Positions 51,714 through 60,639 of a DNA stretch of 64,000 nucleotides are shown here, one piece after another (within the stretch, counting starts at the first letter, position 1; each line of letters starts with the position of its first letter). Source of the stretch: Sphingobacterium litopenaei (GTDB lineage: Bacteria; Bacteroidota; Bacteroidia; Sphingobacteriales; Sphingobacteriaceae); the NCBI RefSeq assembly GCF_014692495.1, contig NZ_JACOIJ010000001.1, positions 186,001 to 250,000 on the forward strand. The letters run 5' to 3'. A model generated the notes under the pieces. It ran no database searches and was not told where the DNA came from. It saw nothing but the letters and a program-made list of their open reading frames with translations. The position numbers were made by a program, and so were the translations under genes.

Positions 51714-53132
51714 ATGAATGTCATTCATTTAAGTGTGGAGTGTTATCCAGTGGCTAAAGTTGGAGGATTAGCAGATGTGGTTGGCGCTTTACCAAAATAT
51801 CAACGTAAGCTTGGGATTGACGCGAGTGTAGTCATGCCATGGTATAATAAACCGTATATACAATCGCACGATTTTGAAGTGGTTGCTGAAGGAGGATTTT
51901 ATCAAGGGTCACAATATTTAAATTATATCGTCTATCATCACGAAGAAACGAATTTGGGTTTCTCCTTATATTTAATTAAGATACCTGGTTATTTAGATCG
52001 TTCTGAAGTGTATGGTTATGAGGATGATAGTGAGCAGTGGTTAGCATTCCAGCATGCTTTTTTACATTGGATTTTGACAAATAATATACGTCCTGATGTT
52101 ATAAATTGTCATGATCATCATGTTGGATTAATTCCTTTTTTGCTCAAAAATGGAAATGACTTTAGGGAGTTATCATCTATTAAAACATTATTCACTATTC
52201 ACAATGGCCAATACCAAGGCTGGATGAATTGGAGCAAAGGTATATTATTACCTGGTTTCGATACATGGAAGTGGGGTTTATTAGATTGGAGCGGCTCTAT
52301 AAATCCTTTATCTTCTGCTGTTCGTTGTTGCGATGCTTATTCCACCGTTTCAGAAGGATATTTAGGGGAACTTGTTCACGAAGCGAAAGGTTTGGAAAGT
52401 TTATTTGTCGAGCAAGCTTATAAATCTCATGGAATCGTAAATGGTATTGACCCCGAAATTTGGAATCCTTCGAAAGATCCGTTAATTAACAGTAAATACA
52501 ACGCACGAACGGTCAAGAGTGGTAAACGAAAAAATAAAGAAGCTTTTTGTGAAAATAATGGCATATCGAGTGATGGTCTTTTATTAACCTACATAGGAAG
52601 GTTTGCGCACGAAAAAGGAGCTGATATTTTAGCGTCGGTGTTGGATAATTTCTATTCGAATAATGAAAATAAATTAACTATATTTATATTAGGTTCAGGG
52701 GATTCAAGTATACAGCAAGATATTGAGAATGTATTTACAAAATACGCGCCCAAAATCGCTGTATATTTTGGATACAATGAAGCTTTAGCACATGAAGCTT
52801 ACGCGGCATCAGATGTAATCCTAATGCCATCCCGTGTAGAACCTTGCGGCCTTAACCAGCTTTACGCACTTAAATATGGAACTATTCCTGTTGTACGAGG
52901 CGTCGGAGGATTAAAAGATACAGTCCTTGACGTGAGTCAAGAGAATGGTTATGGATTTGTTTTTAACGACTTCACTATTGAAAGTATAGTCGATGCTATT
53001 CAAAGAGCATTAGCTTATTATTCAAAAGAAAAAGATTGGTCGGTTATTACAAGGAAAGCAATGTCGTTGGATTTTTCGTGGGAAAAATCAGCGCAAAAAT
53101 ATATAGATTTATATAACCAGTTACTCAAATAA
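51714..53132 (+). CDS. glgA: Glycogen synthase
   Basis: A 472-residue GT5 enzyme. The ADP-glucose-binding motif KVGGLADVVGALPK (K15) and the C-terminal site PSRVEPCGLNQLYALKYGTI are intact. It elongates alpha-1,4-glucan from ADP-glucose made by the glgC product. glgC starts 2 bp after its stop. Confidence 0.95.
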   Translation: MNVIHLSVECYPVAKVGGLADVVGALPKYQRKLGIDASVVMPWYNKPYIQSHDFEVVAEGGFYQGSQYLNYIVYHHEETNLGFSLYLIKIPGYLDRSEVYGYEDDSEQWLAFQHAFLHWILTNNIRPDVINCHDHHVGLIPFLLKNGNDFRELSSIKTLFTIHNGQYQGWMNWSKGILLPGFDTWKWGLLDWSGSINPLSSAVRCCDAYSTVSEGYLGELVHEAKGLESLFVEQAYKSHGIVNGIDPEIWNPSKDPLINSKYNARTVKSGKRKNKEAFCENNGISSDGLLLTYIGRFAHEKGADILASVLDNFYSNNENKLTIFILGSGDSSIQQDIENVFTKYAPKIAVYFGYNEALAHEAYAASDVILMPSRVEPCGLNQLYALKYGTIPVVRGVGGLKDTVLDVSQENGYGFVFNDFTIESIVDAIQRALAYYSKEKDWSVITRKAMSLDFSWEKSAQKYIDLYNQLLK

Positions 53133-53134
53133 TT

Positions 53135-54406
53135 ATGTCATACAAAGTTGTATCCATTGTACTAGGAGGAGGTCGAGGAACTCGGCTTTATCCGTTGACC
53201 GACCAGCGATCCAAACCAGCAGTCCCAATAGCAGGAAAATATAGATTGGTCGATATTCCTATTTCAAATTGTCTTAATTCAGGTTATAACAAGATTTTTG
53301 TTCTAACGCAGTATAATTCAGCGTCACTGAATAAGCATATCAAGAATACATACAATTTTAGTGTGTTCAGTAAAGGTTTTGTTGATATTTTGGCTGCTGA
53401 ACAGACGAACGAGGGGGATAGATGGTTTGAAGGAACGGCTGATGCGGTACGACGTACTCAAAAGAATTTAATCAATGTTGATTATGATTATGTACTGATT
53501 CTATCCGGAGACCAATTGTATCAAATGGATTATGCAGCCATGGTAGATTTTCACGTAAAGAATGGTGGGGAAATCACTATTGGTACAATACCTGTTACTG
53601 GCAAAGAGGCTACAGGATTTGGTATCCTAAAATCTAGTGAGAATGGGGATGTAACAGCATTTATTGAAAAACCCTCTTCAGATTTATTACCAGATTGGAC
53701 CTCCGAAGTTCCTGAAAATTTAGCGCATCAAGGTCGCAATTATCTTGCTTCTATGGGGATTTATGTGTTTTCGAAAGGGGTGTTGACGAGATTATTGGCT
53801 GAAAATCCCGGAATGGATTTTGGTAAGGAAATTATTCCAGAAGCGATAGGCAAAAGTAAGGTTTTAAGTTTTCCATTTGACAGCTATTGGACAGATATTG
53901 GTACTATAGCCTCATTCTTTGAAGCGAATATAAGTTTGACTGATAATATTCCTTTATTTAATCTATTTGGCGAACCAGTTTTTACACGCCCACGGATGTT
54001 GCCACCATCGAAGGTGTCTGGATCGACTCTTAATAATGCTATACTTGCTGATGGATGTATTATCATGAGTGATAAAGTGGAGCAATCGGTAATAGGTGTG
54101 CGTTCTCGTATAGGTAGAGGAACGGTAATAAAACGTACTTATATGATGGGATCTGATTATTATGAAGATTTAAGCGAAGTTGTAAATATGACTTATTCTC
54201 AACAACCACCTCCAATTGGAGTAGGCGAGCGTTGTTATATTGAAAACGCTATTCTTGATAAAAATTGTAGGATAGGTAATGATGTGCGAATCGTAGGAGG
54301 TACGCATCTAGCGGATGAAGATTCTGAACATTACACTATCTGTGATGGAATCGTGGTAGTCAAAAAGAACGCTATAATTCCAAACGGAACCGTTATTGGA
54401 CATTAA
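53135..54406 (+). CDS. glgC: Glucose-1-phosphate adenylyltransferase
   Basis: A 423-residue enzyme with the nucleotide loop GGGRGTRLYPLTDQRSKPAV, then VDIPISNCLNSG, and a C-terminal beta-helix (repeats such as GRGTVIKRTYMMG). It makes ADP-glucose, the committed step of glycogen synthesis, and closes the operon. A shared terminator follows 2 bp after the stop. Confidence 0.95.
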   Translation: MSYKVVSIVLGGGRGTRLYPLTDQRSKPAVPIAGKYRLVDIPISNCLNSGYNKIFVLTQYNSASLNKHIKNTYNFSVFSKGFVDILAAEQTNEGDRWFEGTADAVRRTQKNLINVDYDYVLILSGDQLYQMDYAAMVDFHVKNGGEITIGTIPVTGKEATGFGILKSSENGDVTAFIEKPSSDLLPDWTSEVPENLAHQGRNYLASMGIYVFSKGVLTRLLAENPGMDFGKEIIPEAIGKSKVLSFPFDSYWTDIGTIASFFEANISLTDNIPLFNLFGEPVFTRPRMLPPSKVSGSTLNNAILADGCIIMSDKVEQSVIGVRSRIGRGTVIKRTYMMGSDYYEDLSEVVNMTYSQQPPPIGVGERCYIENAILDKNCRIGNDVRIVGGTHLADEDSEHYTICDGIVVVKKNAIIPNGTVIGH

Positions 54407-54408
54407 AA

Positions 54409-54440
54409 AGAAAGGCTTCAAAAATTATTGAAGCCTTTCT
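54409..54440. terminator. Bidirectional terminator between glgC and the aminotransferase
   Basis: AGAAAGGCTTCAA (54409-54421) pairs perfectly with TTGAAGCCTTTCT (54428-54440) around a 6-nt loop, with A and T runs on the outer sides. It can serve both convergent genes. Confidence 0.85.
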
Positions 54441-54459
54441 TAGTATTATAGGATTTTTA

Positions 54460-55665
54460 TTATGCTAATTTAGCTAATGCATCTTTCATTCTTCTTAGAG
54501 CTTCTATCAAATTCTCATCTGAAGCAGCATAAGATAAACGAATGTAATTATTGTTACCAAAAGAATCACCACCTACAGTTGCGATGTGACCATAGTTTAA
54601 TAGATACAACGCTAAGTCTGATGAATCTTTGATCACATTTCCTTCAGGATCTTTTTTGCCAAAGAAAGAGCTAATTTCTGGGAAGAAATAGAAAGCACCT
54701 TCTGGCAAGTTAGTTTTCACGCCAGGAATTTCATTTAATAATCCATAGACTAACTGACGACGACGCGCGAAAGCTTCTTTCATTTCATTTACAGAGTCCA
54801 AACCTTGCTCATAGGCTACGATACCTGCACGTTGTGCAATAGAACATGTACCAGAAGTAGTTTGACCTTGCAATTTATCATTAGCTGCTGCAATCTCTTT
54901 ATTTGCGGCGATATAACCTAATCTCCAGCCAGTCATTGCAAAAGCTTTAGAGAATCCGTTAATAATGATTACACGGTCTTTTACGCTTTCGAATTGAGCG
55001 ATTGATTCATGTTTGTCAATGAAATTAATGTGCTCGTAAATCTCATCAGAAATGATGAAAATATTTGGATGTTTTTCAAAAACTTCCACTAAAGCAGCTA
55101 ACTCTTCTTTGCTGTATACTGAACCTGTAGGGTTACAAGGTGAAGAGAACATGAATACTTTAGACTTAGGTGTGATAGCAGCTTCTAGTTGCGCTGGTGT
55201 AATTTTGAAGTTGCTTTCGATATCGGTGTCAATGAATACCGATTTACCTTCTGCTAAGTTTACCATTTCTGAGTAAGATACCCAGTAAGGTGTTGGGATG
55301 ATTACCTCATCACCTGGATTTACTAATGTAAGAATTACGTTAGATAAAGATTGTTTAGCTCCTGTAGATACAACTATTTGAGAAATATCATAATCAAGAC
55401 CGTTTTCATTTTTTAATTTGTTAACGATTGCTTGACGCAAATCTGGGTATCCAGGAACTGGAGAATATCTTGTGAAATTATCATCTAATGCTTTCTTTGC
55501 AGCTTCCTTGACGTGTGTAGGTGTGTTGAAATCTGGTTCCCCTACGCTAAGGCTGATTACGTTAATACCTTTTGCTGCTAACTCGCGACCCAATTTGGTC
55601 ATTTTCAATGTAGCCGATTCTGAAAGGCTATTGATTCTATCTGATAAATATGATGCTGTACTCAT
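54460..55665 (-). CDS. PLP-dependent class I aminotransferase (aspartate type)
   Basis: A 401-residue enzyme starting at MSTASYLSDRINSLSESATL. An upstream Met adds ten residues that overlap the -7 box and is rejected. The PLP Lys lies in NGFSKAFAMTGWRLGY, with SSPCNPTGSVY and the C-terminal YIRLSYA. It probably transfers the amino group of aspartate or a related amino acid. A -7 box TATATTTG ends 7 nt before the ATG. Confidence 0.92.
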   Translation of the reverse strand: MSTASYLSDRINSLSESATLKMTKLGRELAAKGINVISLSVGEPDFNTPTHVKEAAKKALDDNFTRYSPVPGYPDLRQAIVNKLKNENGLDYDISQIVVSTGAKQSLSNVILTLVNPGDEVIIPTPYWVSYSEMVNLAEGKSVFIDTDIESNFKITPAQLEAAITPKSKVFMFSSPCNPTGSVYSKEELAALVEVFEKHPNIFIISDEIYEHINFIDKHESIAQFESVKDRVIIINGFSKAFAMTGWRLGYIAANKEIAAANDKLQGQTTSGTCSIAQRAGIVAYEQGLDSVNEMKEAFARRRQLVYGLLNEIPGVKTNLPEGAFYFFPEISSFFGKKDPEGNVIKDSSDLALYLLNYGHIATVGGDSFGNNNYIRLSYAASDENLIEALRRMKDALAKLA

Positions 55666-55672
55666 AGTGGTA

Positions 55673-55680
55673 CAAATATA
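55673..55680 (-). promoter_or_regulatory. -7 box of the aminotransferase gene
   Basis: TATATTTG on the minus strand, 7 nt before the ATG. It suggests a very short leader. Confidence 0.5.
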
Positions 55681-55965
55681 ATTATATAAAAACATTTTGC
55701 TGTTAGTTTTAAGATTATTTTAACAAAATGCGTAGTGCGATACAAAATTGATATTTTGAGCTTTAAAATATGGTTCTGGAGAGAATATATAGTGTCTACT
55801 GTGTTTTGTGTAACTCGAAAAAATATTTTGTTCTAATAAATTATTTTCTGAAACAAAAAATGTATATTTATTCATATGATTAGCTAGTTATAATTTACTA
55901 CACTTCAAAAGCTTTCATAAATTAACCTTATTCCGTCTTGTCGGATTGTATTAAACTTTAAGATT
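55681..55965. other. Divergent intergenic region
   Basis: 285 bp of AT-rich DNA between the divergent aminotransferase and CBS genes. Apart from the aminotransferase -7 box I see no repeat, RNA or frame. Confidence 0.4.
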
Positions 55966-56394
55966 ATGAAAACAGTAAAACATATTCTTCAATCAAAATC
56001 ACCCGTAATTTATTCTGTTACTAGAAATACTTCTGTCCTTGATGCCCTCCAAATTATGATGGAGAAAAATATCAGTGCTCTTTTGGTGATAGAAGATGAG
56101 AAACTGGTTGGGATTTTTACAGAAAGAGACTATGCCAGAAAAGTTGTTTTACATGGGAAATCATCTAAAAATACGGCTATAAGTGAAATCATGACAGCTG
56201 ATCCCCATACTATTAGTATATCGGATTCTATTGAAAGTTGTATGGTTTTAATGACGGACAATCATTTTAGACACTTGCCCGTAGTGGAGTCTAATCAAGT
56301 AATTGCTATGCTATCTATAGGGGATTTGGTCAAATTCATCATTGAAGATCAAAAGCAAACTATAGATCATCTGCAAAGTTATATCCACAGTTAG
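55966..56394 (+). CDS. CBS-pair protein
   Basis: A 142-residue protein of two CBS motifs (SALLVIEDEKLVGIFTERDY and the second with RHLPVVESNQVIAMLSIGDL). CBS pairs bind adenosyl ligands and sense energy state. It stands alone, without an attached output domain. It is upstream of, but has a separate promoter from, the transporter gene. Confidence 0.92.
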   Translation: MKTVKHILQSKSPVIYSVTRNTSVLDALQIMMEKNISALLVIEDEKLVGIFTERDYARKVVLHGKSSKNTAISEIMTADPHTISISDSIESCMVLMTDNHFRHLPVVESNQVIAMLSIGDLVKFIIEDQKQTIDHLQSYIHS

Positions 56395-56415
56395 AATTGG
56401 ATTGACTCTGTCACT

Positions 56416-56444
56416 TTGTTTTCTTGTGCTAATACGTATATTTG
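56416..56444 (+). promoter_or_regulatory. Promoter of the SBF-type transporter
   Basis: TTG (56416-56418) and TATATTTG (56437-56444) with an 18-nt spacer. The box ends 6 nt before the ATG at 56451, giving a nearly leaderless transcript. Confidence 0.65.
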
Positions 56445-56450
56445 GTTTAT

Positions 56451-57410
56451 ATGAAAATAGACCTCTTTATCGTATATCTGTTGCTAAGTATTTTTGTTGC
56501 GTATTTTTTTCCTCAGTTGGCAATTTATGAAGGTGGTGCACTTTTAGATGCTATAACTTCCATTGGTGTATCGCTCATTTTCTTTTTCTATGGTCTTAAG
56601 CTAAGTTTTGACCAGATAAAATCAGGTCTGAAGAATTGGAAACTTCATGTTGTTGTGCAGCTAGCAACATTTGTCATCTTTCCTTTGGTGGTGTTACTGT
56701 TTCGACCTTTTGTAGGTACACTCATTTCCGAAAATACTTGGATAGGTTTCTTCTTTTTGGCAGCTCTTCCTTCTACAGTTTCATCTTCGGTGGTGATGGT
56801 ATCACTCGCGAAAGGGAATATTCCTGCTGCAATTTTCAATTCAAGTATTTCGGGGTTAATAGGTGTTCTGATTACGCCATTGTGGATGAGTTTATTTTTA
56901 GATTTTACTACTGAAAATGTTTTGGTCGATGTTTATGGTGGACTTATTCTTGAAATTATTCTCCCTGTGATTCTGGGACTACTACTTCAAAAATATTGGG
57001 GACATTGGGCTTCAAAACATAGTAAAAAGTTATCCAATTTTGATAAATCTATTATTCTTCTTATTGTCTACAGTAGCTTTGCCCATTCTTTTGAAAATGG
57101 TATTTTTTCTACTTTAGGTGCTATCTTTTTGGTTGAATTATTTGTTGCGGTTATTCTTCTTTTTGTTTTAGTTTATAGTATTTTATATTTCTTGAGTAAA
57201 TATATACTTCAATTTTCTCTTGAAGATCAAATTACCGCCTTATTTTGTGGTTCCAAAAAATCTTTAACACATGGAAGTGTGTTTGGCAAGTTTATTTTTA
57301 TGAACAATCCGTATGCTGGATTTTTCTTCTTGCCATTAATGATTTACCACGCTTTTCAAATTTTCATCATTACTTTTATTGCGCAACGTTATCATAATCA
57401 TTCTAAATAA
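56451..57410 (+). CDS. Bile acid:sodium symporter family transporter (SBF-like)
   Basis: About 319 residues with nine or ten membrane helices. The start is the ATG at 56451, and the family segments LPSTVSSSVVMVSLAKGN and ITALFCGSKKSLTHGSV are present. It resembles the SBF_like subgroup, whose substrates are unknown organic anions. It stands just upstream of the palindrome array. Confidence 0.87.
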   Translation: MKIDLFIVYLLLSIFVAYFFPQLAIYEGGALLDAITSIGVSLIFFFYGLKLSFDQIKSGLKNWKLHVVVQLATFVIFPLVVLLFRPFVGTLISENTWIGFFFLAALPSTVSSSVVMVSLAKGNIPAAIFNSSISGLIGVLITPLWMSLFLDFTTENVLVDVYGGLILEIILPVILGLLLQKYWGHWASKHSKKLSNFDKSIILLIVYSSFAHSFENGIFSTLGAIFLVELFVAVILLFVLVYSILYFLSKYILQFSLEDQITALFCGSKKSLTHGSVFGKFIFMNNPYAGFFFLPLMIYHAFQIFIITFIAQRYHNHSK

Positions 57411-57411
57411 T

Positions 57412-57487
57412 TATCACTTTATTTAATGATATTTTAAATTATCATTGTTTTTAATGATATTTGTTAATATCACTTTTTATAGTGATA
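57412..57487. promoter_or_regulatory. Three tandem TATCA-N10-TGATA palindromes, 28-bp period
   Basis: Sites at 57412-57431, 57440-57459 and 57468-57487 each have TATCA and TGATA half-sites 10 nt apart. Starts are exactly 28 bp apart, and the last site ends 26 bp before the satD-like ATG. Half-site conservation with variable spacer bases is what a multi-site repressor or activator operator looks like. No regulator gene is adjacent. Confidence 0.75.
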
Positions 57488-57513
57488 TTTAAATGTATTG
57501 TAAATAAAAGATT

Positions 57514-58119
57514 ATGGGAGAAATATATGCTATACTAACAGGAGATATCGTAGGGTCAAGGAAAGCAGACATACAGAGATGGTTACCTGTTTTAGAAGAA
57601 AGTCTAAAGCATTATTCAAATAATTTTGATATTTTTAGAGGAGACAGCTTTCAAGTGTCGGTTCCAATAGATCGGTGTATAGAAGCTATTTTTCTGATTA
57701 AATCGAATATCCGTACGGTAGAACCTTTGGATGTGCGAATAGGACTAGGAATAGGAGAAATCAGCTATTGGGATGAGCACATCAAAAATTCGTCAGGAGA
57801 AGCCTTGATAAATTCGGGAGAGGCATTTGATACACTCGATAAAAATCTAATTTATGTCCTATCACCTTGGGCTGACTGGGATGAGCCAACCAATATCATG
57901 TTACAATTGGCGACAGAATTGGCAAAAAGATGGACTGTAAATATGGCTCAAACGGTTTCGGCTCAAATTAAGAATCCACAAGCCAATCAAAATGAGTTAG
58001 CACGATTGTTGAATAGAAAATATCAAAGTCAAGTCAGTACCGAGTTGGGGAATGCGAATTGGCAGAAGATAAAAATGACGATAGATTATTGCACAAAAGA
58101 ATTATTTAAAAGATGTTAG
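57514..58119 (+). CDS. SatD-like family protein
   Basis: A 201-residue protein with the N-terminal YAILTGDIVGSRKADIQRWL and DIFRGDSFQVSV, as in SatD-family proteins. The fold resembles a nucleotide-cyclase-like domain, but I cannot confirm catalytic residues. The C-terminal half is helical and HTH-like (QNELARLLNRKYQSQVS). Its stop overlaps the DUF3307 start by 7 bp, so the two form a unit. The preceding palindrome array probably controls them. Confidence 0.8.
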   Translation: MGEIYAILTGDIVGSRKADIQRWLPVLEESLKHYSNNFDIFRGDSFQVSVPIDRCIEAIFLIKSNIRTVEPLDVRIGLGIGEISYWDEHIKNSSGEALINSGEAFDTLDKNLIYVLSPWADWDEPTNIMLQLATELAKRWTVNMAQTVSAQIKNPQANQNELARLLNRKYQSQVSTELGNANWQKIKMTIDYCTKELFKRC

Positions 58120-58841
58120 TCGTATTCTTAAAATTGCTATTGGCACATATTCTTGGAGACTTTGTTTTGCAGACGAAAACATTAGTACAACGACGAAAAG
58201 AGAAAGTAGGCTATTTGTTTTTACATGTATTAATTCATGCTATCTTACTAGTTTTATTCTTCTATCCTGAGCTTCAATTATACTGGATTTCTATTGCCTT
58301 TATTACATTTTCACATCTAGCTATAGACAGTTTAAAAATTTGGTTAGAGGGAAAATATCCCGCAAAGCCCTTGTTTTTCTTCTGCATTGATCAAATTTTA
58401 CATTTAGCCGTTTTGGGCAGTGTTGCATTCTATAATTTTGGCTTTCCACCGTTGAGTTATGAACTATTATTTTCCATCGATACTTTATTGTACCTAATTG
58501 CTTTTTTGTTAGTAGCAGTAGTGAGCCCTATATTTTTACGTTTATTTTTTTCCAAATGGGACAAAGAATTTGAATTTCAAAATAAACGTAAAGAAAGTCT
58601 AATGCATGCTGGTCTTTTGATAGGGATTATGGAACGTCTGATTATCGTATTATTTATTCAGGTAGGATTTTTGTCTGGAATTGGATTTCTGTTGGCCGCC
58701 AAATCAATTTTCAGATTTGGTGACTTAGCTAATGCAAAAGATACTAAATTTACAGAGTATATCTTAGTGGGGACATTAGCGAGCTTTATCATTGCTATTG
58801 GAATAGGATATGCCTTGCGTTTAGCTTTAAAATATACTTAA
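58113..58841 (+). CDS. DUF3307 membrane protein
   Basis: A 242-residue protein with about six membrane helices. The first segment LLLAHILGDFVLQTKTLV is the DUF3307 signature, followed by LHVLIHAILLVLFFY and HLAIDSLKIWLEGK. It overlaps the satD-like gene by 7 bp and is co-translated. It has no known activity. The conserved His/Asp residues in the first helices could bind metal or protons (inference). Confidence 0.87.
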   Translation: MLVVFLKLLLAHILGDFVLQTKTLVQRRKEKVGYLFLHVLIHAILLVLFFYPELQLYWISIAFITFSHLAIDSLKIWLEGKYPAKPLFFFCIDQILHLAVLGSVAFYNFGFPPLSYELLFSIDTLLYLIAFLLVAVVSPIFLRLFFSKWDKEFEFQNKRKESLMHAGLLIGIMERLIIVLFIQVGFLSGIGFLLAAKSIFRFGDLANAKDTKFTEYILVGTLASFIIAIGIGYALRLALKYT

Positions 58842-58857
58842 CATACTAATCTATAAA

Positions 58858-59988
58858 ATGAAAAACTTACTAATGTCATGCCTAACTGTTGCATGGAGTA
58901 CTTCAATGTTATTTGCTCAAGATTTAAAGAATGAAGTTCAAAAAATAGCGGATCAATATAAAGCGGTCGGGGTAGCATATGTGGTGGTCAAAGATGGACA
59001 AATTATTGAAAAAAATGCTATTGGAAAAAGTTCTTTGGAAAATAATACTCCGTTGGATGTAGATCGTAATATTTTTAGAATAGCTTCTATCTCGAAGTCA
59101 TTTACTTCCACAGCGTTAATGCAATTGGTCGAAAAGAAAAAAATATCTTTGGATGATGATATTGGAGATTTGGTGGGCTTTCTGGTGCGCAACCCGAAAT
59201 ATCCAAAAACCAAAATAACCTTACGTATGGTGCTATCACACACTTCAAGTATAAACGATGCAAATGGCTATTTTGATTTGGATGTGATTAATCCTTCCAA
59301 AAATTCGAATTGGCAAAAAAGTTATAATGATTATGCACCAGGGACGAAATATGAGTATTGTAATCTAAATTTTAATATGGCTGGAGCTGTCTTAGAACGT
59401 CTCACAAACATTCGTTTTGATACTTATATTCGACAACAGATCCTCAATCCATTGGGATTATACGGGGGGTATTGTATCGATTCTTTGGACAATACACGTT
59501 TTACCTCCCTATATGCTTACGATAGTAAAAATGATAAATTCATTCACGAACCTTTAGCATACAATCCTCGAAGCGAAGAAGTGCGAAATCATGTCTTAGG
59601 AGAGACTACTCCAATATTTTCACCAACAGGCGGGATGAAAATTTCTGCTGTCGATTTAGCGAAATATATGATAATGCATATGAATTACGGTAAATCAGGA
59701 AAAGTTAAAATATTAGGTAAAAAGTATTCGAAATTGATGCAAACTAAGATTTCGGAAGATTCAGGCTATGGTTTAGCATTATTGGAAACCACTAAGTTGA
59801 TTCCTGGGCAGCATATGGTAGGGCATACAGGCTCTGCGTACGGTTTGTACAGTTCTATGTTTTTTAATCCTAAAGAGAAGTTTGGAATAGTGGTGATTAC
59901 TAATGGATGTGTGTTAGAATATGAAAATGGGGAAGTAGCCTTGCCTGCTAAAATCACCAATTTATTATATGAAAAGCTAATAAAGTAA
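58858..59988 (+). CDS. Secreted serine hydrolase (beta-lactamase/DD-peptidase fold)
   Basis: A 376-residue protein with a signal peptide ending at LFAQ. The catalytic SISK is at 77-80, Y167-C-N169 matches the YxN motif, and HTG is in MVGHTGSAYG. It is a class C-like serine hydrolase, typically an esterase or D-aminopeptidase. It starts 16 bp after the DUF3307 stop and could share that transcript. Confidence 0.9.
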   Translation: MKNLLMSCLTVAWSTSMLFAQDLKNEVQKIADQYKAVGVAYVVVKDGQIIEKNAIGKSSLENNTPLDVDRNIFRIASISKSFTSTALMQLVEKKKISLDDDIGDLVGFLVRNPKYPKTKITLRMVLSHTSSINDANGYFDLDVINPSKNSNWQKSYNDYAPGTKYEYCNLNFNMAGAVLERLTNIRFDTYIRQQILNPLGLYGGYCIDSLDNTRFTSLYAYDSKNDKFIHEPLAYNPRSEEVRNHVLGETTPIFSPTGGMKISAVDLAKYMIMHMNYGKSGKVKILGKKYSKLMQTKISEDSGYGLALLETTKLIPGQHMVGHTGSAYGLYSSMFFNPKEKFGIVVITNGCVLEYENGEVALPAKITNLLYEKLIK

Positions 59989-60069
59989 CAGCGTATTAGA
60001 AATTAGATTCCTAAAAATTGGCTTGTTTTTTGTATTTTATATCGATATAATTATAAAGGAGAATGAATT

Positions 60070-60573
60070 ATGGGTAAAATTTTGGGAACTTTTGTGCTTA
60101 CGATAATACTGTTTACCACAGTAAATGCTCAGACTTTGAATCTATATGATGTGCGTAAAGATTTTAACAAAGGTGTGAAAGATGAGGATCTTTGTAAAAA
60201 ATATCTCCAAACTTTGCAAGCTAAAGCCAAAACTCCTTTAGAAAAAGGCTACGAAGCAGCATTTCATATGTTTATGGCAAAACATACTTCCAATCCATTT
60301 AAGAAAATGGGATATTTTAAGGATGGTAAGAAAATGTTGGAAAGCCAAATCAAAACCGAACCTAATAATATAGAATTACGATTTATTCGCTTGTGTATTC
60401 AGTACCATATACCAGATTTTTTAGGGTATAAATCTAATATTGAGGAAGATAAAAGTTTCTTGGTATCTAACCTTTATAAACTAGAAGATGATAAGACCAA
60501 AGATATCATTTATAATTACCTCAAAGGGGCTAACATGTATAAACAATCTGAGTTAGCTTTGCTAGCTCGATAA
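60070..60573 (+). CDS. Secreted protein of unknown function
   Basis: A 167-residue protein with a signal peptide (cleavage after VNAQ). The mature part is helical and resembles a short TPR-like solenoid (LEKGYEAAFHMFMAKHTSNP, PNNIELRFIRLCIQYHIP). AAGGAG precedes the ATG, a rare clear Shine-Dalgarno site in this window. Related proteins seem confined to Bacteroidota. Confidence 0.75.
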   Translation: MGKILGTFVLTIILFTTVNAQTLNLYDVRKDFNKGVKDEDLCKKYLQTLQAKAKTPLEKGYEAAFHMFMAKHTSNPFKKMGYFKDGKKMLESQIKTEPNNIELRFIRLCIQYHIPDFLGYKSNIEEDKSFLVSNLYKLEDDKTKDIIYNYLKGANMYKQSELALLAR

Positions 60574-60639
60574 CTTTCAAAACTTTCTTTCATTCCTGTT
60601 GTTTATATACTAGTTATATCCACTAAATTATTTCAACTT

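Noticed and set aside
56442-56450. TTG start for the SBF-type transporter
   Set aside because: It would sit inside the -7 box. The ATG at 56451 gives the normal hydrophobic N-terminus.
57412-57487. CRISPR-like short repeats
   Set aside because: The regularly spaced units are palindromes with only five-base half-sites conserved, three copies, no spacers of uniform unrelated sequence and no cas genes. An operator array fits better.
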